Shown here: piece after piece, positions 6,608 through 13,772 of the stretch
How positions within the stretch are numbered: the first letter of the stretch is position 1
Layout: each line of letters begins with the position of its first letter
Source: CAZVPZ01 sp964629245
GTDB lineage: Archaea; Nanohalarchaeota; Nanosalinia; Nanosalinales; Nanosalinaceae
NCBI GenBank assembly: GCA_964629245.1
Contig: CAZVPZ010000007.1
Span: 1-37,952, forward strand
Length of the DNA stretch: 37,952 nucleotides
Reading direction: 5' to 3'
Notes under the pieces: generated by a model
Told to the model about the DNA's origin: nothing
The model's input: the letters and a program-made list of their open reading frames with translations, nothing else
The model's database searches: none
Position numbers and translations under genes: made by a program

Positions 6608-7096
6608 ATGGCTGAAACCAGGGAAGTCGTAAGAATCGCTAGAACAGATATCGACGGCACCAAGCCTGTCGCGAAGGCGCTTGGCTCGCTACAGGGTGTA
6701 GGTGAGATGTACGGCAACGCAGTCGTACAGGCGATGGAGATGGACACCGACACCAGGATAGGCGACCTGGAAGACGAAGAAATCGATGAGATAGAGGAGG
6801 CCATCAAAAACCCTGAAGACGTCGGGATACCCTCCTGGCTGAGGAACCGGAGAAAGGATAGGGAGACCGGCGATGATCTCCACCTGATAGGCTCCGACCT
6901 CGAGCTCAAGCAGGAGTTCGATGTCAGGAGGCTCAAGGAGGCCGGCACGTACAAGGGATGGCGCCACAGTATCGGTCTGCCCGTACGCGGACAGAAGACC
7001 AAGTCCTCGTTCCGCTCGGGTGCGAAGATTGGTGTTTCCCGCGCACGGCTGCAGGAAGAAGCTGCAGAGGCCGCAGAGGAAGAGGACGAGGAGTAG
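6608..7096 (+). CDS. rpsM: Ribosomal protein S13 (uS13)
   Basis: A small-subunit head protein contacting P-site tRNA and the intersubunit bridge. The 162-aa sequence shows the S13 helix-hairpin-helix start (VRIARTDIDGTKPVAKAL), the central IPSWLRNRRKDRETG typical of archaeal S13, the DVRRLKEAGTYKGWRHSIGLPVRGQKTKSSFRSG region with the RGQ-T motif, and an acidic C-terminal tail (EEAAEAAEEEDEE). The tail is a halophile-style addition. It is first in a string S13-S4-S11-RpoD, the standard archaeal order; S4 begins 9 bp after its stop. Confidence 0.95.
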   Translation: MAETREVVRIARTDIDGTKPVAKALGSLQGVGEMYGNAVVQAMEMDTDTRIGDLEDEEIDEIEEAIKNPEDVGIPSWLRNRRKDRETGDDLHLIGSDLELKQEFDVRRLKEAGTYKGWRHSIGLPVRGQKTKSSFRSGAKIGVSRARLQEEAAEAAEEEDEE

Positions 7097-7105
7097 GTGT
7101 TTTGA

Positions 7106-7726
7106 ATGGTCAAGAAGCTAAAGAAACAGTACGAAACCCCAGAGGAGGGATGGAGCCAGGAAAGAATCAGCCGCGAAGACGAGCTGATTGAGGACTACGG
7201 ACTGAAGAACAAGAGAGAGGTCTACAAGGCCCAGAGCCAGCTGAGAAACCTCAGGAGGGAGGCTAGGAAGCTTGCGGCCTCCGAGAACGAGCGGGAAAGG
7301 CAGGAACTGCTGAAGAAAGTCAACGACCTCGGCCTCGTGCGCAAGGACGCTGAACTTGGAGAGATACTATCTCTCAGCGTAACAGACATACTTGACAGGC
7401 GTCTCCAGACGGCTGTAAATCGGAGGGGTATGAGCGACACTGTGAAGCATGCCAGACAGCTTGTCACCCATGGTCACGTCTACATCGGTGGGGAACGCAC
7501 AACCATCCCGGGATACCTTCTCACACAGGAAGAAGAGAAACAGGTCGAGGTAATCATACCGGAGAACACGGACGAAGAGACCAAGGAAACCGTTGAGGAG
7601 GAAGAGACTGGAGAAGTTGAAGAGGAAACTGAAGAGGAGGTAGAAGAAGCCGCTGAAGAAACCGGGGATGAGGAAACCAGCGAAGAAGAGGAAGATGAAA
7701 AAGAAGAGGAAGGTGAAGAACAGTGA
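7106..7726 (+). CDS. rpsD: Ribosomal protein S4 (uS4) with long acidic C-terminal tail
   Basis: A primary 16S rRNA-binding protein. The first 160 residues are normal archaeal S4: basic N terminus, LIEDYGLKNKREVYKAQSQL, and the S4 RNA-binding motif RRLQTAVNRRGMSDTVKHARQLVTHGHVYIGG. From about residue 155 a tail of some 50 residues is almost entirely Glu with Thr, Val and Asp, ending EEEGEEQ. Archaeal S4 proteins often have modest acidic tails; this one is long. It overlaps the GTG start of S11 by four bases (7723-7726), implying translational coupling. It is 9 bp downstream of S13. Confidence 0.95.
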   Translation: MVKKLKKQYETPEEGWSQERISREDELIEDYGLKNKREVYKAQSQLRNLRREARKLAASENERERQELLKKVNDLGLVRKDAELGEILSLSVTDILDRRLQTAVNRRGMSDTVKHARQLVTHGHVYIGGERTTIPGYLLTQEEEKQVEVIIPENTDEETKETVEEEETGEVEEETEEEVEEAAEETGDEETSEEEEDEKEEEGEEQ

Positions 7727-8106
7727 CGAAGAAAGGTATAGTTAACATCTACTCGAGCTTCAACAACACTATAATACACATCACGGACGCGACGGGAGCC
7801 GAGACGATATCGCGCATCTCGTCCGGTATAGTGACTGACAAGGGCCGTCTACAGGGCGAACCTTTTCCCGCTATGAAGGCCGCAAAACAGGCCGCAGAGG
7901 AAGCCCTTGAGAAGGGTATCGAAAAGGTAGATATCCAGGTCAGGGCTCCAGGGGGCCAGAAGCAGAAGATGCCGGGCAAGGGCGCACAACCCGCTATTAG
8001 GGCGATCTCCCGGAGCGAACTCGAGGTAGGAAACATAGAAGATGTAACACCAATTCCTCATGACGGATGCAGATCGAAAGGCGGAAAACGGGGTAGACGC
8101 GTATAG
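7723..8106 (+). CDS. rpsK: Ribosomal protein S11 (uS11)
   Basis: A platform protein next to the E site, 127 aa as in other archaea. It starts with GTG inside the S4 stop (GTGA), then TKKGIVNIYSSFNNTIIHITDATG, and has the conserved GRLQGEPFPAMKAAKQAAE helix, VRAPGG and the C-terminal TPIPHDGCRSKGGKRGRRV, which is near-invariant (x-x-T-P-I-P-H-N/D-G-C-R). It is third in the S13-S4-S11-RpoD operon. Confidence 0.97.
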   Translation: MTKKGIVNIYSSFNNTIIHITDATGAETISRISSGIVTDKGRLQGEPFPAMKAAKQAAEEALEKGIEKVDIQVRAPGGQKQKMPGKGAQPAIRAISRSELEVGNIEDVTPIPHDGCRSKGGKRGRRV

Positions 8107-8114
8107 GTGATAGT

Positions 8115-8687
8115 ATGGATCTAAAGATAGGAGATGAAGAGGATGGCGTTCTAGAAGTAACGCTTGAAGATGCTAATGAAGCGGTCGCAAATACTCTAAG
8201 GCGAGCCATGATGATAGACATCCCGACGCTCGCGGTAGACCATCTTGATGTTCAGAAGAACGAGTCCGGGCTGTTCGACGAGATGCTGGCACACCGGATA
8301 GGACAGGTTCCTCTTACCGTCCCGGAGAACGTTGAAGAGGATGATTCAGTTCACATCGCCATAAAACAGGAGGGGCCTGGCACAGTTCTTGCAGAGGATA
8401 TCAAGACGGATAACGACGAATCGGAGCCCGTTAACCCCGACACCGTTATAGTAGACCTCAAGGACAGCCAGGGACTTGAACTCGAGGGAGAAGCGGTTCT
8501 CGGCCGTGGAAAGGAGCACGCGAAGCACCAGGGTGGAACAGTCGGGTACGAGAAGACGGGTGACGGGGAGTTCGTTTTCAGGATTGAATCCACCTCGGGT
8601 TACTCCAACGAAGAACTGCTCCAGAACGCCTTCGAGAGGGTTAAGAAGGACTTAGATGAGTTCGAGGAAGCAGTCGAAGACCTCTAA
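8115..8687 (+). CDS. rpoD: RNA polymerase subunit D, short form lacking the Fe-S-type domain
   Basis: The archaeal homologue of bacterial alpha/eukaryotic Rpb3, which dimerises with subunit L to nucleate polymerase assembly. Hallmarks are the N-terminal strand, ANEAVANTLRRAMMIDIPTLAVD (alpha motif, about 18-40), LFDEMLAHRIGQVPL (about 51-65) and the C-terminal FRIESTSGYSNEELLQNA. At 190 aa it is clearly shorter than the roughly 240-270 aa of many archaeal D subunits. The cysteine-bearing domain 3 between KHQGG and the IEST segment is reduced to about a dozen residues with no Cys. It lies 8 bp after S11. Confidence 0.93.
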   Translation: MDLKIGDEEDGVLEVTLEDANEAVANTLRRAMMIDIPTLAVDHLDVQKNESGLFDEMLAHRIGQVPLTVPENVEEDDSVHIAIKQEGPGTVLAEDIKTDNDESEPVNPDTVIVDLKDSQGLELEGEAVLGRGKEHAKHQGGTVGYEKTGDGEFVFRIESTSGYSNEELLQNAFERVKKDLDEFEEAVEDL

Positions 8688-8776
8688 ACGCGCCGGTTTC
8701 TTTAAGTTACGTCACGATTTTTCTACATATGCCGGGGTAGCCAAGTGGCCAAAGCTCGGTGAGCTTTGGGGTCGCA

Positions 8777-8793
8777 GAAAACCTTTGGTTTTC
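8777..8793 (+). repeat. GAAA/TTTC hairpin inside the tRNA-Leu D-arm intron
   Basis: A perfect 7-bp stem, GAAAACC (8777-8783) and GGTTTTC (8787-8793) with loop TTT, preceded by CGCA and followed by GA. It is a member of the hairpin family also found at 8853, 8956, 33303 and 36393-36533. Confidence 0.7.
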
Positions 8794-8852
8794 GAGCGGC
8801 CAAAGGCGCAGGACTTAAGAACACTTTCTTCTCGCCAGAGAAGAGAGTTAGA

Positions 8853-8870
8853 GAAAATCCCCCGATTTTC
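8853..8870 (+). repeat. GAAA/TTTC hairpin inside the tRNA-Leu anticodon intron
   Basis: A perfect 7-bp stem, GAAAATC (8853-8859) and GATTTTC (8864-8870) with loop CCCC, followed by GATTTAGAT up to the 3' splice site. It sits after an 11-bp stem at 8823-8848 in the same intron. Confidence 0.7.
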
Positions 8871-8901
8871 GATTTAGATATCCTGTCCCGCAGGGGTTCG
8901 C

Positions 8902-8999
8902 CGGTTCAAATCCGGCCCCCGGCAATTTGTTTTCATCAGGGATTTGTGGCGCACAGAAACTCCACCGAGTTTCGAACGGTTCAAATCCGGTCCCCGGCA
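8902..8999 (+). repeat. Duplicated 3' end of tRNA-Leu(TAA) flanking a hairpin
   Basis: The 23 bases of the tRNA T arm and 3' acceptor with A73 (8902-8924) recur at 8977-8999 with one mismatch, 75 bp downstream. Between them lie GGGATTTG (8939-8946), whose GGATTTG is an inverted copy of the T-arm CAAATCC, and a perfect hairpin GAAACTC (8956-8962)/GAGTTTC (8967-8973) with loop CACC followed by GA. The second copy has no partner 5' half here. The metalloprotease gene stops at 9002, three bases beyond it. Confidence 0.8.
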
Positions 9000-9001
9000 A
9001 G

Positions 9002-10672
9002 CTATTTTCTAACAGGAGATTCGGCCTTTCTCTCCGCCTCGTCAAGGACTTTCAGGGCCTCTTCCAGCTCTTTCTGGGTGTGTTCACAGAGCTCCAGGAT
9101 TTCCTCCGTTACCTCGTGCATCACCTTCAGTTCTTCGTATCCCTCCCTGTCCTTGTACTCCCGGGCAATCTCCGCGGCCCGACTCTCCTCACCGTGGAGC
9201 GTCTCGAGGCCGTCGATGATCTTCTGGTTGTAATCGATGCCGGTCTCCACTATCCGACGATACACTTCAAGCAGTTGCTTCAGCTCCTTCTCAAGCGTCC
9301 TCTCCGACGATTTGAGGGCCGCAGAGGAGGTGGTGTTGGAATCTGTGAACTTGGCCAGCATCCTGTCCGCATGTTTCTTCTCCTCTCCTATCCTGTCCAG
9401 GTAGCTCTCTAGCTTATCATCCTCGCGGTACTGCCGTATGACCCCGCCGAGATTGTTCAGCAGTTGCTTCATCTCCTTTTCCTCGCGCCAGTCAAGCGCC
9501 TCTTGCTCCAGTATCCTGTTCAGGTCCCTAGTACCTTCCACCATCTGCTTCATGAAGTCGTTCGCCCTCAGGCCTCCTTCATCGGTCAGGTCGTCGAGGC
9601 TTCCAGGCTGCCTACCTTCTTCCGCCACGCTTTCACCCAGCTGGGAAGGCATCATATCCTCAGGAAAGAGGTTATTGTATCCTATGATGTACTGGTTCTC
9701 GAGATCCTCCTCCAAGTGCTTGAGGAAGTTCCGCGCCTCCTCCTCTGGAACAACGCCCAGCTTGACCAGTGCGTTGAAGACATGATTCTCCACTCTTTCG
9801 ACCAGGAAAAGCACGCTTCTCAGCTTCCTCAACTCCCGGTAGTCATCGGGGTCCAGGGCCTCGAGTATATCGATATTCGGCCGCTGGTTGAGCCTCTGTA
9901 TCGCCTCCACAGCCCTCTCCCGTATCAGCGTTATAGCACCAGGACGCTCCCTCTGCTCGGCAATCGTCTGGAAATACCATTGCGCCGTGTGGAAGTACTC
10001 TTTCGATATACCCTCTCTCTGGTACTCTTCAGAGGGGTCCATGCTCCCCGAGCCCAGGTAGTCCACCACCTGGGCTGCGGCCTCATTGATAGCCTGTGTT
10101 TCCTCCGACTGCCTAGCGTTCGGGACATTGCGCTGTATGTAGGCATGCGTGAGTTCGTGGTTGACCTTCGCCTCGAGCTCCTGTCCGCTTATCCCCGAGG
10201 ACAGGAAGTTCCAGAGAGACGCAAGTATCGGCGGTATGGAACCGGATTCCGGCATCATACCTGACGGTATCTTTGAGAACGCTATGTAGTCGCTATCGCC
10301 GGGCATGTAGAGGGCTGTACTGGTCACAAGGTCGTTCCTCTCGGAGTAGAGACCCAAGGCCGCCCGCCCGACTCTCTGCTCACCCGTGTTCTCGAACAGG
10401 TCAAAGATGGAGGGATCGCTGTTACCTGCCGCAAACATCGCCACAGAAAGCGATATCAGGAACCGGTCCGGGTCGATATCGACTTCGCTGTCGGCCGGCG
10501 ATCTCACCAGATAGAATTCTATATCCGGCGTATTTTCTACACCTCTTTCCGCCTCACGGATTACCTCCCTGAGCTCGTTCTCAAGTCTATGTCTGAATCT
10601 GTCGACATCCTCCAGCACTGGCTGGGGCTGTGCGGTGAACCTCTCTATCTCTTCTCCTATCCGGATAGGCAT
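9002..10672 (-). CDS. HExxH zinc-metalloprotease-like protein with coiled-coil tail
   Basis: A 556-aa protein I cannot assign to a named family. The first half carries NHELTHAYIQ at 171-180 and INEAAAQVVDYL at 195-206; HExxH followed about 20 residues later by an N-E-x-A helix is the gluzincin arrangement, giving two His ligands, a catalytic Glu and a third Glu ligand. From about residue 240 the protein is helical, and 380-556 is rich in E/K/L heptads typical of coiled coil. There is no obvious signal peptide or membrane segment, so it may act inside the cell or be released by another route. It is divergent from the glycosyltransferase cluster across an 85-bp gap. Peptidase activity is inferred from the motif only. 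Confidence 0.75.
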   Translation of the reverse strand: MPIRIGEEIERFTAQPQPVLEDVDRFRHRLENELREVIREAERGVENTPDIEFYLVRSPADSEVDIDPDRFLISLSVAMFAAGNSDPSIFDLFENTGEQRVGRAALGLYSERNDLVTSTALYMPGDSDYIAFSKIPSGMMPESGSIPPILASLWNFLSSGISGQELEAKVNHELTHAYIQRNVPNARQSEETQAINEAAAQVVDYLGSGSMDPSEEYQREGISKEYFHTAQWYFQTIAEQRERPGAITLIRERAVEAIQRLNQRPNIDILEALDPDDYRELRKLRSVLFLVERVENHVFNALVKLGVVPEEEARNFLKHLEEDLENQYIIGYNNLFPEDMMPSQLGESVAEEGRQPGSLDDLTDEGGLRANDFMKQMVEGTRDLNRILEQEALDWREEKEMKQLLNNLGGVIRQYREDDKLESYLDRIGEEKKHADRMLAKFTDSNTTSSAALKSSERTLEKELKQLLEVYRRIVETGIDYNQKIIDGLETLHGEESRAAEIAREYKDREGYEELKVMHEVTEEILELCEHTQKELEEALKVLDEAERKAESPVRK

Positions 10673-10757
10673 GGTAAATTATTGCCTGACGCGGTTTAAA
10701 CTGGTTATCCGCCGTCGTCGAAGTTATTAATTCACTCCGAACACAAGCTTAAGCCAG

Positions 10758-12026
10758 ATGGTCTCGCTCGATTCGCTCCGGGAAAAAGTGGGAGGACATG
10801 AGGAAATGGATACAGGTGTAGGTGCTTTAGAACCTGTTCTAAGGGTTACGTCCGGTATAACACTGCTGCATATAGGACAGAACGTCAGGTTCGGGGTTTT
10901 CTCCCTCCGGAACTTTCCCGGCATGATAGCTGCGACAGCCATAGTCATGCTCGGACTCCTGCTTATCTTCAGCTCGGTCTATCGTTCAAAGTACCTTGAG
11001 GGCAGGAAAGCCGCTGTTCTGGTATTAGTCGTGGTTTCTTTCGCTCTCATGGTCCAACTCTCAGAAGATCCGAGTATGGGTATTGACAACGACGTGAGCC
11101 TTTTCTCGCGTTACTCCGCAGACCTCGTACTGGAGGGCAAAAACCCCTACAGTCACTATATGACATCTGCATTCGAGAGATATGAACAGGCGACCGAATA
11201 CGGTTACTTCTTCTACGTAGGCTCTTATGGATACCCCGCACTTTCATTTCTCTACTTCCTGCCCCAGCTACTCCTGGGCATACAGAACCTCAACCTGACA
11301 GCTCTCATCTTCATGTCCGCCACATACCTCCTGCTGACCTGGTTCTCACCCAGAGAGCTTGCGCTCGCTCCCTTCCTGGTGATCTTCTCCAATCCGGACA
11401 TGCTGGCGTTGAGTATAGAGAACTACTTCGGTTTCCTCTGGATACTCCCATTTATAATCGCTATACACCACTGGAAGAAGGAACAACGAGGTAAATCGGC
11501 CTTCTTCCTCGGGCTCTCCTTTGCCACCAAACAGATAGTCTGGCCTGTGGCGCCTTTCCTTGCCATCTGGCTTTACGCAGAAAGCGATGAGTACAATGAT
11601 TTCATACAGGAGATCAAGAAGACAGTCTTCTTCGGTGGCACCGGTTTCCTGCTACCCAACCTGCCGTTCATCCTCTGGGACCCTGCAAGATGGTTCAAAG
11701 CGGTTTTCCCCCTTGGACGTGAGACCTCCTTCGTCCAGGGAATGGGGTTAAACTTCGTTAATTCATTCGGCCTGGCAACTCTGCCAGTGGAGTTCTTCAG
11801 CTATGCAATGTATGCCTCCTTACTCGGGCTTCTGGCGTTCTACGCGCTCTACTTCGAAAGGGTGAAATGGTCGGCCTGGGTTATGCCGATGTTGATAATG
11901 TGGTTCAACTTCTACTCCTTCAACAAGTATTTTGTCTACTTCGGCGTCGTGGCTGTTGCAGTCGTGCTCCTAAACTCCAGGAAATATCTTGAATCCGGGA
12001 AAGATGCTGAAACCTCACGAACTTGA
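10758..12026 (+). CDS. GT-C polytopic glycosyltransferase, DUF2029/GT87-like (paralogue A)
   Basis: A 422-aa integral membrane protein with about 10-11 hydrophobic helices. After two N-terminal helices comes GIDNDVSLFSRYSADLVLEGKNPYSHY (about 108-134), the acidic first-loop motif (D, then N-P-Y) typical of GT-C enzymes that use polyprenyl-phosphate sugars outside the membrane. Then follow YPALSFLYFLPQ, a LGLSFATKQIVWPVAPFLAIW segment shared with its two paralogues, LPNLPFILWDPARWF, and an Asn-rich C-terminal helix. It probably adds a hexose to a lipid-linked or surface glycan. It is the first gene of the cluster, and its end overlaps the partner gene. GT87 assignment is by architecture, not by search. 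Confidence 0.8.
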   Translation: MVSLDSLREKVGGHEEMDTGVGALEPVLRVTSGITLLHIGQNVRFGVFSLRNFPGMIAATAIVMLGLLLIFSSVYRSKYLEGRKAAVLVLVVVSFALMVQLSEDPSMGIDNDVSLFSRYSADLVLEGKNPYSHYMTSAFERYEQATEYGYFFYVGSYGYPALSFLYFLPQLLLGIQNLNLTALIFMSATYLLLTWFSPRELALAPFLVIFSNPDMLALSIENYFGFLWILPFIIAIHHWKKEQRGKSAFFLGLSFATKQIVWPVAPFLAIWLYAESDEYNDFIQEIKKTVFFGGTGFLLPNLPFILWDPARWFKAVFPLGRETSFVQGMGLNFVNSFGLATLPVEFFSYAMYASLLGLLAFYALYFERVKWSAWVMPMLIMWFNFYSFNKYFVYFGVVAVAVVLLNSRKYLESGKDAETSRT

Positions 12027-13008
12027 GGAGAGGAAGAAGGGGATAATCCTTGCAGGGATAGTTCTCGCACTGGCATCTGGATTGCTGGTGTCAGGCATGA
12101 AACTGGATGCCAGCAACGAGCTGGAAGTCCAGATAAAACTTTTGAACGTGTCGGATCCAGATCACCTGGGACGGTTCACCCAAGCCCGACTGCAGCTGCA
12201 CAACAGCGGAGAAGACGGCCTGAAACCCCTTTTCGGCTCCCTGAGAACCACTACAAAGATATTCGCTAGGTGGAAAATTGTCGAAGGCGAGAGAGAACTC
12301 GGACCGGGGGAGAACTCTACTTACCTAATAGAGCCCTTTCACCGTTCTGCCGCCATCCCCTACGGCGACGAATTCGTTTTCTCCGTTTCCGAGAGCAGGG
12401 AAGAGCCTGACCATTATGCTCTGAGCCCTACCTACAGGATAGAAAGACAACTTGAGGGTCTACAGAACCCTGACTTTCTGGACCTTTCAGACAGCCATAT
12501 AGAGAACAAATGGGACGTAAAATCCGACATCGCACGGAGAGGAAGAGTGGACGCCGATTGGAAAAACAGCAACGTGAGACTGGATGCATGGAGCCCGGGT
12601 AACCTGGACTTTGCAAGGATATACTACAGCCAGAGAGCGGAGCAATCCGAAGAGCTGTATGTCAGGGTTAAGCCCCTCACTCTGACAGGTATAGCCTCTT
12701 CGACGGGGGTGAGAATCAGGCCGGATTCAAGAGAACAGAAAATACTTAGGTTTGTTTTCTCCAATACCTCCAGTTCGAGGGTTGATGAATCAGATAGAGT
12801 TACAACTGTTCTGTTACCCTCTCAGAACGGAACATGGAACTACCACGCCCTGAATATAGGGAAATACCTTTCAACCTCCGGGAACGGGTCGGCGCCGGAG
12901 AAGCTTAAAGTAGAAGTTTTCGCGGAAGCTGGTGAACGCGGACATTCGGCAGTAATATTTGACTATCTTTCAACCAGCCCCCGTTTTAACACTGGCCCGC
13001 CCAATTGA
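12004..13008 (+). CDS. Single-pass membrane protein with two extracytoplasmic beta domains (partner A)
   Basis: The start is placed at ATG 12004, overlapping the upstream gene by 23 nt; an in-frame TTG at 11989 is the alternative. A basic N terminus is followed by one helix, GIILAGIVLALASGLLV, then an extracellular region. Domain 1 (about 30-145) is a CARDB-like beta sandwich with L-Q-L-H-N-S-G, L-K-P-L-F-G, then W-K and E-L-G-P-G-E-N; the same landmarks occur in the two other partner proteins. Domain 2 (about 150-334) begins NPDFLD and is beta-rich, like a carbohydrate-binding jelly roll. The overlap with the GT-C gene suggests the two work together at the outer membrane face. No known family name can be given. 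Confidence 0.75.
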   Translation: MLKPHELEERKKGIILAGIVLALASGLLVSGMKLDASNELEVQIKLLNVSDPDHLGRFTQARLQLHNSGEDGLKPLFGSLRTTTKIFARWKIVEGERELGPGENSTYLIEPFHRSAAIPYGDEFVFSVSESREEPDHYALSPTYRIERQLEGLQNPDFLDLSDSHIENKWDVKSDIARRGRVDADWKNSNVRLDAWSPGNLDFARIYYSQRAEQSEELYVRVKPLTLTGIASSTGVRIRPDSREQKILRFVFSNTSSSRVDESDRVTTVLLPSQNGTWNYHALNIGKYLSTSGNGSAPEKLKVEVFAEAGERGHSAVIFDYLSTSPRFNTGPPN

Positions 13009-13010
13009 AA

Positions 13011-13736
13011 ATGATGGCCGGGATCCAATCCGTCTCCCTGTCCGTAGTCGTACCTGTCCACAACGAGTCGGATGTGCTGGAAGAGACAGTCGAAGAACTG
13101 CTTGAGAGCCTAGAAGAGCTCGGTGCCGGGGCTTACGAGATAATCATATCCGAGGATGGATCCAGCGACGCCACCAAACAGATCGCGAGACGGCTGGCCT
13201 CACAGAACGAATGTGTGAAATCTATACACAGCGATAGAAAGCTGGGGAAAGGAGAGGCCGTTTCAAGAGGCTTCAGGGCGGCCCAGGGCGATATCCTGGT
13301 GTTCGTTGATGCCGATCTCGCGGCCGACCTCCAGCACCTCAGACAGCTTACACGACCGCTTGAGGACGGGGAGGCAGAAATTGCTATAGGATGCCGATAC
13401 GGAGAAAAGGAGGTGGAAAGAGCTCTACACAGGGAAATAGCGAGCAGGGTCTACAACTGGGCTGTGAGGAACCTGCTGGGTTCTGGCCTTCAGGACCACC
13501 AGTGCGGATTCAAGGCGTTTGAACGCAGGGCTTTCGAGAGCCTGGAAGGTCGCGTGTCGGAAAAGGGTTTCTTCTGGGACACAGAAATTCTGCTCGAGGC
13601 AAAGTCGCTCGGCATCGATGTAGTGGAGGTTCCGATATCCTGGAGGGCAAACGATAACTCGAAAGTGAGGCTTACAAGGGATTCACTATACTTCGGGAAG
13701 AAAGTGCTGGAAGCTGCCTGGGTCAGGAGAGTCTGA
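13011..13736 (+). CDS. Dolichyl-phosphate sugar synthase-like GT2 glycosyltransferase
   Basis: A cytoplasmic GT-A enzyme of about 241 aa resembling dolichol-phosphate mannose/glucose synthases (Dpm1, Alg5, archaeal AglD/AglJ). Motifs are SVVVPVHNESDVLEETV (nucleotide site), ISEDGSSDAT, FVDADLAADL (D-x-D metal site), and the diagnostic RVYNWAVRNLLGSGLQDHQCGFKAF with ARG-free but otherwise standard spacing. It would charge dolichyl phosphate with a sugar from a nucleotide donor, supplying the lipid-linked donor that the neighbouring GT-C enzymes need. The start is ATG 13011 (TTG 13005 and ATG 13014 also in frame), directly after the upstream TGA at 13006-13008. Confidence 0.9.
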   Translation: MMAGIQSVSLSVVVPVHNESDVLEETVEELLESLEELGAGAYEIIISEDGSSDATKQIARRLASQNECVKSIHSDRKLGKGEAVSRGFRAAQGDILVFVDADLAADLQHLRQLTRPLEDGEAEIAIGCRYGEKEVERALHREIASRVYNWAVRNLLGSGLQDHQCGFKAFERRAFESLEGRVSEKGFFWDTEILLEAKSLGIDVVEVPISWRANDNSKVRLTRDSLYFGKKVLEAAWVRRV

Positions 13737-13772
13737 CAAGATTAAATATTCTGGCTCACCAACCTGAACTGT

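Larger units (their letters stand above)
8731..8924 (+). tRNA. tRNA-Leu(TAA) with a D-arm intron and an anticodon-loop intron
   Basis: Acceptor arms GCCGGGG (8731-8737) and CCCCGGC (8917-8923) pair, A73 at 8924; T arm GCCGG-TTCAAAT-CCGGC. The anticodon stem is CAGGA (8809-8813) with TCCTG (8881-8885), anticodon TAA 8816-8818. Two insertions must be removed: about 60 nt at 37/38 (8820-8879), and 51 nt within the D loop. The D-loop insertion lies between two copies of GGCCAAAG (8747-8754, 8798-8805), so its exact borders are ambiguous by up to 8 nt; excising it restores a normal D arm. Both insertions are hairpin-rich: CCAAAGCTC/GAGCTTTGG and GAAAACC/GGTTTTC in the first, an 11-bp stem around loop GCCA and GAAAATC/GATTTTC in the second. 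Confidence 0.9.

Noticed and set aside
8956..8999. Split or trans-spliced tRNA 3' half
   Set aside because: The 23-bp match is to the 3' end of the adjacent intact tRNA-Leu, and no separate 5' half with a matching leader sequence is visible in the window; kept as a duplication.
9464..10264. 266-aa ORF antisense to the metalloprotease gene
   Set aside because: The minus strand carries a coherent protein with HELTH and NEAAA motifs and coiled coil; this frame shows no family features.
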